Source of the DNA: CAG-390 sp045633005
GTDB lineage: Bacteria; Bacillota; Clostridia; Oscillospirales; CAG-272
Direction of reading: 5' to 3'
Length of the DNA: 64,000 nucleotides
NCBI GenBank assembly: GCA_045633005.1
Contig: JAZQXT010000075.1
Coordinates: forward strand, 1-64,000
This document shows positions 43,174 through 50,238 of the stretch, in pieces; the first letter of the stretch is position 1; each line of letters begins with the position of its first letter. The position numbers and the translations under genes are program-made. Below the pieces are notes generated by a model. That model was not told the DNA's origin. It did no database searches and saw only the letters and a list, made by a program, of their open reading frames with translations.

Positions 43174-43989
43174 TTATTTTCTGAGTTTTCGCTTTATTTC
43201 CTGCGGGACCTTCGGCTCGGCAAATTTTTTGTCAAGATATTTGACAAGCAAGGGCGAGACCTTCATGCTTCTTGCACCCTCGGGGCAGAATTTCACACAG
43301 GCGTTGCAACGGATGCAACGGCTCTTGTCCACGGCGGGACTTCCCGAAATGATAGCTCCTGCGGGGCATACGTCGTAGCAAGCGTCGCAGTAGCGACATT
43401 TCGAAGCGTCAAACGTGGGGGCAGAGACAGCCATATTCATTATAGCCCTTGTGGGAACGAGCCTTGACATTCCCGCCAATATCGGCGCGGGCGGTATCTC
43501 GCCCACGGGATCGCGCGCGGCGGTGATAAGGAACTCACCTATAAGCGCGAGATTGTCGGGAAGCTCCTGCTTTACGTTTGCGTAGTCGGCAAGAGAATGC
43601 TCAAGCGGACACGTCATAACGCGGAAAAGCGGAGTTTCGCACACGTCAAAAAGCTCAGCAGCCTCGGAGGCGGCGGCGCCGACTCCGCACGAGCCGTAGC
43701 CAAGTATCAACGCCGAGCGCGGAGCAAACAGCTGCGCCGAGGTAAAAAAGTCAACTACGGGGCGGGGAAGATGAAAGGCGTAAACGGGTAGGATGGCAAG
43801 CAGGAGATCTGCGTGAAGCTCAAGCGTCGTAGCCGCTTCTCTGTCGTCGGGGTGGGTTATGTCAAGCACGTCGGCAGAATATCCCGCGCGGCGATAGAGT
43901 ATCGTTGCCGCATCCGCAAGATCGGCACAGCCACCGCCGGGCGAAAAGGTTATTATGAGTATTCTTTTTTTATTCTTTTTGATATCCAT
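43174..43989 (-). CDS. EFR1-type flavodoxin/ferredoxin fusion protein
   Basis: A 271-aa redox protein. An N-terminal flavodoxin-like domain (RILIITFSPGGGCADLA, LLLAILPVYAFHLPRPVVDF, LILGYGSCGVG) is followed by two [4Fe-4S] motifs: CRYCDACYDVCPAGA (about residue 205) and CIRCNACVKFCPEGA (about residue 235). This matches the EFR1 family of clostridial ferredoxins. The first FMN loop reads SPGGGCA rather than the usual S/T-x-T-G-N-T, so FMN binding may be weak. It lies 22 bp downstream of asd on the same strand, with only a weak ribosome site. Confidence 0.88.
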   Translation of the reverse strand: MDIKKNKKRILIITFSPGGGCADLADAATILYRRAGYSADVLDITHPDDREAATTLELHADLLLAILPVYAFHLPRPVVDFFTSAQLFAPRSALILGYGSCGVGAAASEAAELFDVCETPLFRVMTCPLEHSLADYANVKQELPDNLALIGEFLITAARDPVGEIPPAPILAGMSRLVPTRAIMNMAVSAPTFDASKCRYCDACYDVCPAGAIISGSPAVDKSRCIRCNACVKFCPEGARSMKVSPLLVKYLDKKFAEPKVPQEIKRKLRK

Positions 43990-44011
43990 TTTTCAGCTTG
44001 CCCGACTGATA

Positions 44012-45088
44012 TCAGTCAAAGTATCCGAGACGGTAAAGAAGCTCTGCGTTAAGGACGGATCCGCCGGCAGCACCGCGAAGGGTGTTGTGGGAAAGTCCTA
44101 CGAACTTGTAATCAAAGAGGGTGTCGGGGCGCAGTCTGCCTGCGGTGATACCCATACCGCCGTAGATCTCGCGGTCTACGCGGCACTGAGGACGGTTATC
44201 CTCCTCAAAATAGGTGATGAACTGCTTGGGAGCGGAGGGAAGCTCAAGCTCCTGAGGAAGTCCCTTGAACTCAGCCCAACGCTGAAGGATCTCTTCCTTG
44301 GAGGGAGTTCTCTCAAAGCTCATAAATACAGCGGCGGTGTGACCGTTGGTAACGGGAACGCGGATGCACTGGGTAGTGATAATGGGAGCGTCAGCCTTAA
44401 CGATAACGCCGTTTTCTACCTTACCCCAAACGCGCAGGGGCTCCTGCTCGCTCTTTTCTTCCTCGCCACCGATGTAGGGGATGACGTTGTCTATCATCTC
44501 AGGCCACTCGTTGAAGGTCTTACCTGCGCCCGAAATTGCCTGATAGGTAGTAGCTACCACCTGCTTGATGCCAAACTCACGAAGGGGAGTGAGCATGGGA
44601 ACGTAGGACTGAATGGAGCAGTTGGGCTTTACCGCGATAAATCCGCGGGAGGTGCCAAGACGCTTCTTCTGTGCCGCGATTACCTCGAAGTGAGAGGGGT
44701 TGATCTCGGGAACTACCATGGGAACGTCGGGAGTCCAACGGTTTGCGCTGTTGTTGGAAACAACGGGAAGCTCGCACTTTGCGAACGCCTCCTCCATAGC
44801 AACTACGTCAGCCTTGGGCATATCAACTGCGCAAAGAACGAAATCGCAAAGCTCTGCGATCTTCTTGGCGTCAGAAGCGTCAAGAACGGTCATGGATGCG
44901 AACTTCTCGGGCATGGGAATATCGAGCTTCCAGCGTGCGCCGACAGCCTCAGCGTAGGTCTTGCCTGCGGAGCGTGCAGATGCGGCAAGGCAGGAAACCT
45001 CGAAGTAGGGGTGGTTATCAAGCAGTGTCAGAAAACGCTGACCGACCATACCGGTAGCGCCGACAACACAACATTTTTTCTTGTTCAT
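44012..45088 (-). CDS. asd: Aspartate-semialdehyde dehydrogenase
   Basis: Asd makes aspartate semialdehyde for lysine/DAP, threonine and methionine synthesis. The 358-aa protein begins with the NADP motif CCVVGATGMVGQRFL and has the catalytic Cys in VKPNCSIQSYVPML and a His in RVPVTNGHTAAVF. The pattern fits the archaeal/fungal-like class rather than the E. coli class. It supplies the DAP precursor for MurE and homoserine for MetA in this window. It has its own promoter; the leader of about 30 nt is too short for a lysine riboswitch. Confidence 0.95.
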   Translation of the reverse strand: MNKKKCCVVGATGMVGQRFLTLLDNHPYFEVSCLAASARSAGKTYAEAVGARWKLDIPMPEKFASMTVLDASDAKKIAELCDFVLCAVDMPKADVVAMEEAFAKCELPVVSNNSANRWTPDVPMVVPEINPSHFEVIAAQKKRLGTSRGFIAVKPNCSIQSYVPMLTPLREFGIKQVVATTYQAISGAGKTFNEWPEMIDNVIPYIGGEEEKSEQEPLRVWGKVENGVIVKADAPIITTQCIRVPVTNGHTAAVFMSFERTPSKEEILQRWAEFKGLPQELELPSAPKQFITYFEEDNRPQCRVDREIYGGMGITAGRLRPDTLFDYKFVGLSHNTLRGAAGGSVLNAELLYRLGYFD

Positions 45089-45123
45089 GGTACTAAAACC
45101 TCAACTTTCAAATAGATAAGTAT

Positions 45124-45152
45124 ATAATATCACAAAACGCGCAAAAAAGCAA
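45124..45152 (-). promoter_or_regulatory. Promoter for asd
   Basis: On the minus strand TTGCTT-N17-TATTAT (-10 at 45124-45129, -35 at 45147-45152). Confidence 0.75.
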
Positions 45153-45176
45153 CACTAATTTGCATTTTTTGACGAT

Positions 45177-46034
45177 TTATTCGGATTTCATTTTAAGAGA
45201 TTCGGCGTAAACCTCGTTTTTGGGTATTCCGCGCTCCTTTGCGACCGCTTTTACCGCATCTTTCATAGCAACGCCGCCTGCAATATAGGCTTCAAGATGC
45301 TCTCTGATGCTCATTTGCGCCACGGCGGAGTCGGCGTTTTCGGGCGCACCCTCAAGCACCAGCACGTACTCGCCGCGCGGCTCTTTTTCTTTATAATATT
45401 CCACCGCCTCCGAAAGCGTCATTCTGAGCGCTTCCTCGTTGAGCTTCGTAAGCTCGCGGCAAAGTGCTATCTTGCGCTCTCCGCCGCAAGCGGCAAGCAG
45501 GTCGTCAAGCGTCTTGCGAAGCTTGTGCGGCGCTTCGTATATTATCTGCGTGCGCTCCTCGGACGCTATCACCTCAAGCCTTTCGCGGCGCTCCTTCGCG
45601 CCCACGGGAATGAAGCCTTCAAAGCAAAATCTGCGCGTGGAGAGAGCGGAGAGAGTGAGCGCCGTTATAGCGGCGCACGCGCCCGGAATGGAGGAAACGG
45701 GAATACCGCGCTCGGCGCACAGACGCACAAGGTCCTCCCCCGGATCGGATATGGCGGGAGTTCCCGCGTCGCTTATAAGGGCGCAGGACTCGCCCGCCTC
45801 AAGGCGGTCTGCTATCTCAGGTCCGCGCGATGCCTTGTTATGCTCGTGGTATGATACAAGGGGGCGGCGAATGCCGAGTCGGGAGAGGAAAAGTCCCGAA
45901 TTTCGGGTGTCCTCCGCGGCGATAAAATCCACCTCGGACAGCACCTTTATACCTCGCTCGGATATGTCGGATAGGTTTCCTATGGGCGTGGCTACAAGAT
46001 AAAGTCTGCCGCCTTCAACTTTGTTTTTTTCCAT
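45177..46034 (-). CDS. rsmI: 16S rRNA (cytidine1402-2'-O)-methyltransferase RsmI
   Basis: RsmI methylates the ribose of C1402 in 16S rRNA. The 285-aa protein has the tetrapyrrole-methylase-type fold and RsmI signatures: GRLYLVATPIGNLSDI, AAEDTRNSGLFLSRL, SYHEHN, ALISDAGTPAISDPG and FEGFIPV. I chose the ATG at 46034 with AAAGGAG upstream; the reading to 46181 crosses into the divergent amidase gene. The ORF ends close to the asd promoter. Confidence 0.96.
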   Translation of the reverse strand: MEKNKVEGGRLYLVATPIGNLSDISERGIKVLSEVDFIAAEDTRNSGLFLSRLGIRRPLVSYHEHNKASRGPEIADRLEAGESCALISDAGTPAISDPGEDLVRLCAERGIPVSSIPGACAAITALTLSALSTRRFCFEGFIPVGAKERRERLEVIASEERTQIIYEAPHKLRKTLDDLLAACGGERKIALCRELTKLNEEALRMTLSEAVEYYKEKEPRGEYVLVLEGAPENADSAVAQMSIREHLEAYIAGGVAMKDAVKAVAKERGIPKNEVYAESLKMKSE

Positions 46035-46097
46035 TTTGGCACTCCTTTTCGGTTGCTTGAATAAGATAATAGGGAAGTAAAAGAAAGGTTTTGTGAT

Positions 46098-46661
46098 ATG
46101 GCTATAAAGGTATACATCGATCAGGGACATAACCCCGTGAACCCCAACGCGGGGGCGGAGGGAAACGGTCTGCGCGAGCAAAATCTCGTATACGAGATAG
46201 GAAGGGAGCTTGCAAGCTTACTGCGCGCAAACGGTAATTTTGAGGTCAGATTATCGCGCCCGACACCTCAAACACAGCTCGGAAACAGTACCTCGTCAAG
46301 CCTTAAAATAAGGGTGAACGAGGCGAATTCATGGGGCGCGGATTATTTCATAAGTCTGCATACCAACGCCTCCACCTCCCCCGCGGCAAACGGTAGCGAG
46401 GCTCTCGTTTATTCCTCGCCGTCGCGCTCAGCAAGTCTTGCCGAGGATATACTTGAGGGATTAACCGAGGCAACGGGGCTTCGCAATCGCGGAGTCAAGG
46501 TAAGGAGCGGACTTTACGTGCTTCGAAAAACGCAAATGCCCGCGGTGCTCGTGGAGCTTGCATTCATCTCAAACCCCGAGGAAGCCGCGCTTATGCGTGA
46601 CCGCCCCGAGCTGTTTGCAAGGGGAATATACGACGGTATAGTGGAATATACGGGCGTTTAA
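46098..46661 (+). CDS. N-acetylmuramoyl-L-alanine amidase (Amidase_3)
   Basis: A 187-aa zinc amidase that cleaves between MurNAc and the stem peptide. It consists only of the catalytic domain: IDQGHNPVNP (zinc His10), REQNLVYEIGRELA (zinc Glu), FISLHTNAS (zinc His) and VLVELAFISNPEEA (catalytic Glu). There is no signal peptide, although the substrate is extracytoplasmic, so it may be released by other means or act during sporulation; it resembles CwlD-type enzymes without their membrane anchor. AAAGG precedes the ATG. Confidence 0.92.
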   Translation: MAIKVYIDQGHNPVNPNAGAEGNGLREQNLVYEIGRELASLLRANGNFEVRLSRPTPQTQLGNSTSSSLKIRVNEANSWGADYFISLHTNASTSPAANGSEALVYSSPSRSASLAEDILEGLTEATGLRNRGVKVRSGLYVLRKTQMPAVLVELAFISNPEEAALMRDRPELFARGIYDGIVEYTGV

Positions 46662-46676
46662 ATAAAAAACTTGTGC

Positions 46677-46707
46677 AAAACACATTAGATGAAAAAGTGT
46701 GTTTTTT
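46677..46707 (+). terminator. Terminator after the amidase gene
   Basis: AAAACACA and TGTGTTTT form an 8-bp stem around a 13-nt loop, followed by more T. Confidence 0.7.
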
Positions 46708-46844
46708 ATAGATATTCATCTAATTGAGTAGATGGATATATTAAAAAACGCCGTTTTCGTTAGATTGTAATCTAATAAAATTAAGTTATTTGCGGATTTT
46801 GGCATTACTGATCGCCTATCGGATACCGAGGCATCCGATAGGCG
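46685..46844. repeat. Cluster of inverted repeats between convergent genes
   Basis: TTAGATGAA (46685-46693) pairs with TTCATCTAA (46715-46723). TTAGATTGTAATCTAA (46760-46775) is a near-perfect palindrome. A third, perfect 12-bp stem (46813-46824 with 46833-46844) lies next to the ligA end. The recurring TTAGAT half-site is unexplained; the last hairpin may terminate ligA. Confidence 0.6.
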
Positions 46845-46854
46845 TAATTTTAAT

Positions 46855-48888
46855 TTACTCTTGATTTATGCCGCACATTTTAAGGAATTCAGCCTCGTCT
46901 ATTATCGGGATGGAAAGCTCCTGCGCCTTTGTAAGCTTTGAGCCCGCGTCAGCTCCCGCTACTACGAAATCGGTCTTTTTGGATACCGATCCCGCGCTCT
47001 TTCCGCCGCGCTCCTTTATCATTGCGGCGGCGTCACTACGCTTAAGCGTGGGGAGCGTTCCCGTCAGCACGAAGGTCTTTCCCGCGAAGCGATCGTCAAG
47101 CTGTTTTGCCACAGCCTCGGTCAGAAGCCCCGCGTCGATCAGGCGGCGGCAGAGCGAAACGTTTGACGGATGTGAGAAAAAGTCGGTAACGCATTCTGCG
47201 GTCACGGCGCCGAAATCCTCAATGGAGCAAAGCTCCTCTGCGGTCGCGTCAAAGCACGCCTCAAGCGTGCGGTATTTTGCGGCAAGCGCGGCGGACGCCA
47301 CCTCGCCGATGTTGCGTATTCCAAGTGCGAAAATAAGCCGTTCAAGTCCCGCACCCTTGGAGCGCTCGATGGCGGCAATGAGATTGGAGGCGGAAAGCTC
47401 GCCCATTCCTTCAAGTGCCGCTATATCCTCCGCCTTTAACGAGTAGAGGTCTGCTACGTCGCGTATCAGCTTTGCGGAAAGCAAAAGCTCAACTATCTGC
47501 GGTCCGAGTCCCTCGATGTTCATAGCGTTCTTCGAAGCAAAATGCTCGATGCTTCGGGAGAGCTGCGCGGGGCATGCGGCGTTGGTACAACGGATAGCCG
47601 CGCCGTCACCCGTGTCGGTCTCGTCTCTGCGCACGCTCTCGCCGCAGGAGGGGCAAACGGTGGGGATAGTAACGGGGCGCTCGGCACCCGTGCGAAGCTC
47701 CTTGACGGGCGCGACGATCTCGGGAATGATGTCGCCCGCCTTGCGGATAAGCACCGTGTCACCGAGCATAACGCCCTTTTCTGAAATAAAATCGTAGTTG
47801 TGGAGGGTTGCGCGCGAAACGGTCGTTCCCGCAAGCCTTACGGGTTCAAGGATAGCCGTGGGGGTAAGCACGCCCGTGCGACCGACGGCAAGGCTAATAT
47901 CTATGAGCTTCGTGGGCTTCGTTTCGGGCGGATATTTATAGGCGACCGCCCACTTGGGCGTGTTCGTGCCCTCGCCGAGAATGGCGCGTCCCTCAAATGA
48001 ATCGAGCTTTACGACCGCACCGTCAATGTCGTATGCAAGAGAATCTCTCGCCTCGCCGAGTGCGCTTATCTGCGCAAGTATATCCTCAAGCGATGTCAGC
48101 GTGCGGCGCTCCTCGATAACGGGGAAGCCAAGCTCGCTAAGTCGGGCGAGGGACTCGGCGTGCGACACAGCCGCACGTCCGTCAAGCCAAAGCGAACCGC
48201 TTTGAAGGTTGAAAACGAAGATGGACAGTCTGCGCTCGGCGGCTATCTTGGGGTCAAGCTGACGAAGCGAGCCTGCGGCGGCGTTTCGGGGATTCGCAAG
48301 AAGTGCCTTGCCCTGTGATTCGCGCACGGCGTTTATGGAGTTGAAAACATTTCTCGGCATATACACCTCGCCGCGCACGGTCAGTGTAAGCGGCTCTGCA
48401 AGGCGCAAGGGGATGGAGAATATCGTTTTGATATTCTGCGTAACGTCCTCGCCCGTAACGCCGTCGCCGCGCGTCGCTCCGCGCACGAGGATTCCGTTTT
48501 CGTAGACGAGAGAAACGGAAAGACCGTCTATCTTCGCCTCGACGGACCACGCCGCGTCCTTGATATCCGCGGCGGCAAGCGCCGCCGTCGCGCGAGTGTA
48601 GTATTCCGTCAATTCATCGTAGGAAAATACGTCGGAAAGGGAATTCATCACGGTTGCGTGAGTCACCTTTTTGAATTTTTCAAGCGGCGCACCGCCTACC
48701 CTGTGCGTGGGAGAGGTGGGGTCCGCGTATTCGGGATGCGCCGCCTCAAGCTCAAGCAGACGGCGGTAAAGCATATCGTAATCGTAGTCCGATATTTCGG
48801 GTGCATCGTCAACGTAGTATTTTTTTGCGTGATAGGCTACGGTCGCCCGAAGCTCCTCAAGCTCTTTTAAGATTTCACTTTTTTCCAT
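46855..48888 (-). CDS. ligA: NAD-dependent DNA ligase LigA
   Basis: LigA seals nicks in replication and repair using NAD+. The 677-aa protein has the Ia domain, the adenylation motif VEAKIDG with Lys119, the OB fold, a Cys4 zinc finger (CPSCGES and CTNAACPAQL), helix-hairpin-helix repeats and a C-terminal BRCT domain (about 600-677, AGKTFVLTGTLPTLKR). GAGGTGAGC precedes the ATG. It has a consensus promoter and is divergent from hpf. Confidence 0.98.
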   Translation of the reverse strand: MEKSEILKELEELRATVAYHAKKYYVDDAPEISDYDYDMLYRRLLELEAAHPEYADPTSPTHRVGGAPLEKFKKVTHATVMNSLSDVFSYDELTEYYTRATAALAAADIKDAAWSVEAKIDGLSVSLVYENGILVRGATRGDGVTGEDVTQNIKTIFSIPLRLAEPLTLTVRGEVYMPRNVFNSINAVRESQGKALLANPRNAAAGSLRQLDPKIAAERRLSIFVFNLQSGSLWLDGRAAVSHAESLARLSELGFPVIEERRTLTSLEDILAQISALGEARDSLAYDIDGAVVKLDSFEGRAILGEGTNTPKWAVAYKYPPETKPTKLIDISLAVGRTGVLTPTAILEPVRLAGTTVSRATLHNYDFISEKGVMLGDTVLIRKAGDIIPEIVAPVKELRTGAERPVTIPTVCPSCGESVRRDETDTGDGAAIRCTNAACPAQLSRSIEHFASKNAMNIEGLGPQIVELLLSAKLIRDVADLYSLKAEDIAALEGMGELSASNLIAAIERSKGAGLERLIFALGIRNIGEVASAALAAKYRTLEACFDATAEELCSIEDFGAVTAECVTDFFSHPSNVSLCRRLIDAGLLTEAVAKQLDDRFAGKTFVLTGTLPTLKRSDAAAMIKERGGKSAGSVSKKTDFVVAGADAGSKLTKAQELSIPIIDEAEFLKMCGINQE

Positions 48889-48918
48889 AAGCTCACCTCG
48901 TTAAACATACATAAATAT

Positions 48919-48947
48919 ATTATACCACTTTTGGCGAATAAAGTCAA
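48919..48947 (-). promoter_or_regulatory. Promoter for ligA
   Basis: On the minus strand TTGACT-N17-TATAAT (-10 at 48919-48924, -35 at 48942-48947). Confidence 0.85.
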
Positions 48948-49080
48948 ACAAAAAGCGTATTTTGCCCCCGAAAATGGATAGATGTCGAAACGAATCCGAC
49001 TTTTTGGCAATATTGCACAAACTTCACAAAAAAATCGAAAAAAATATAAAAAACCTATTTATTTTTCACAAAAAGTGTGC

Positions 49081-49116
49081 TACAATATAAGTGTAATACA
49101 AGGCATATTGTATTAC
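49081..49116 (+). promoter_or_regulatory. hpf -10 box with downstream inverted repeat
   Basis: TACAAT (49081-49086) is a likely -10 box with no good -35. Directly downstream GTAATACAA (49093-49101) and TTGTATTAC (49108-49116) form a perfect 9-bp inverted repeat with a 6-bp spacer, placed at the transcription start: an operator or leader hairpin. Confidence 0.55.
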
Positions 49117-49140
49117 AGTTCAAGACAGGAGGACACATAA

Positions 49141-49671
49141 ATGAAAATTACAGTTGTTGGCAGACAGATGAGCATCCGCGACGATCTTCGTGAGCTCGCT
49201 GAAAAGAAGCTCTCAAAGCTTGACCGTTATTTTGACGGCGAGGGCAAGGCAACGGTAACCTTCAGCTGCAAGAGAAACCGTGAGAATATAGAGATCACGA
49301 TATCTGCGGCAAATACTCTGTTCCGCTGTGAAACCGACGGAGATAGCTTCCGCACCGCTATCGACCGTGCGGTGGAGACCATCGACCGTCAGATACGCAA
49401 AAACAAGACGCGCCTTGAAAAGCGCCTTAAGAGGTCGGCGTTTGAGGATATCGGTGCTTCTCCCGCCGAGGCAGTAGAGGTGGACGACGGAGATTTCGAG
49501 ATCCGCCGCAAGAGCTTCCCGTTCAAGCCCATGTCGCCCGAGGAAGCTATCTTACAGATGAATCTTTTGGGGCATTCCTTCTTCGTCTTTATCGACGACG
49601 TAACGGAGGACACCTGCGTAGTCTATTCCCGCAAGGACGGCAACTACGGACTTATAGTTCCAGAAAAATAA
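49141..49671 (+). CDS. hpf: Long-form ribosome hibernation promoting factor
   Basis: Long HPF binds the 30S decoding region and joins 70S ribosomes into inactive 100S dimers in starved cells. The 176-aa protein has the N-terminal RaiA/YfiA domain (MKITVVGRQMSIRDDLREL through about residue 100), a charged linker, and the C-terminal dimerisation domain (IRRKSFPFKPMSPEEAILQM and LLGHSFFVFIDDVTEDTCVV), both typical of the long form. AGGAGG precedes the ATG. HflX, which can reverse hibernation, is encoded at 16.3 kb. Confidence 0.96.
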   Translation: MKITVVGRQMSIRDDLRELAEKKLSKLDRYFDGEGKATVTFSCKRNRENIEITISAANTLFRCETDGDSFRTAIDRAVETIDRQIRKNKTRLEKRLKRSAFEDIGASPAEAVEVDDGDFEIRRKSFPFKPMSPEEAILQMNLLGHSFFVFIDDVTEDTCVVYSRKDGNYGLIVPEK

Positions 49672-49681
49672 TAACCAATCC

Positions 49682-49711
49682 AAAAGGGCAGCCGCAAGGC
49701 TGCCCTTTTTT
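49682..49711 (+). terminator. Terminator after hpf
   Basis: AAAAGGGCAGCC and GGCTGCCCTTTT form a 12-bp stem with loop GCAA and a continuing T run. Confidence 0.95.
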
Positions 49712-49726
49712 GTAGGTAAAAAATAT

Positions 49727-50104
49727 TTACGAATAGTCTTTTTTGTTCCCCGCAAGCGGTTCGTATTTCGCAAGAATCGCTTTCATTTCGGGCGTGTCCT
49801 TCACCGCTTCGTAAACTCCCCACGAGCGCAGATGATCTATTTGTCGCTTGACTGCGTTTGCTTCCGAGGACGAGTTGGTCTGTGTCATATCAAAAACCTT
49901 TCCTTTGACGAGGAAAGAAGTGTGTACGGTAGTTTTGGGAAGCGAATCGTAAGCCTTGGCATGCTCAAATCCCAATTTGTAATTTTTAAATGCTTTGTCA
50001 AGCTCATCTACCATCACATATCGGTTTGCTATCCAAAAATACAGTTCGCTCAACTTTTGGTTGTAAAAGCCGTAATCTCCGTCGTCGAAGATCGTCTTGA
50101 TCAA
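49727..50104 (-). pseudogene. C-terminal remnant of a TPR-containing regulator
   Basis: The open frame encodes 125 residues (DDGDYGFYNQKLSELYFWIA, NYKLGFEHAKAYDSLPKTTV, WGVYEAVKDTPEMKAILAKY) that look like the last TPR-type repeats of a larger HTH-TPR regulator. Its only possible start is a TTG without a ribosome site, and the frame is closed by a stop about ten codons upstream. The N-terminal half, with the DNA-binding domain, is missing. I read it as a decayed gene; expression as a small TPR protein is possible but unsupported. Confidence 0.6.
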
Positions 50105-50145
50105 GCAACACGATTTAACTGTGGGTTGAATTTTTTAATTATAGT

Positions 50146-50188
50146 GCAAAAACGGCATAACCGCGAGGGGTTATGCCGTTTTGTTTTT
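50146..50188. terminator. Terminator after the D,D-carboxypeptidase gene
   Basis: AAAACGGCATAACC and GGTTATGCCGTTTT form a 14-bp stem with T runs on both strands. Confidence 0.85.
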
Positions 50189-50238
50189 AAGTTGGGTGTT
50201 GGTATGTTGGTTTGTCGTGTGAATCAAGGATGCTCGTT

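Noticed and set aside
45089..45123. Lysine riboswitch before asd
   Set aside because: The leader between the promoter and the start codon is about 30 nt and shows no structure.
49021..49140. raiA-motif RNA upstream of hpf
   Set aside because: The space between promoter and gene is too short and lacks the expected multistem structure.
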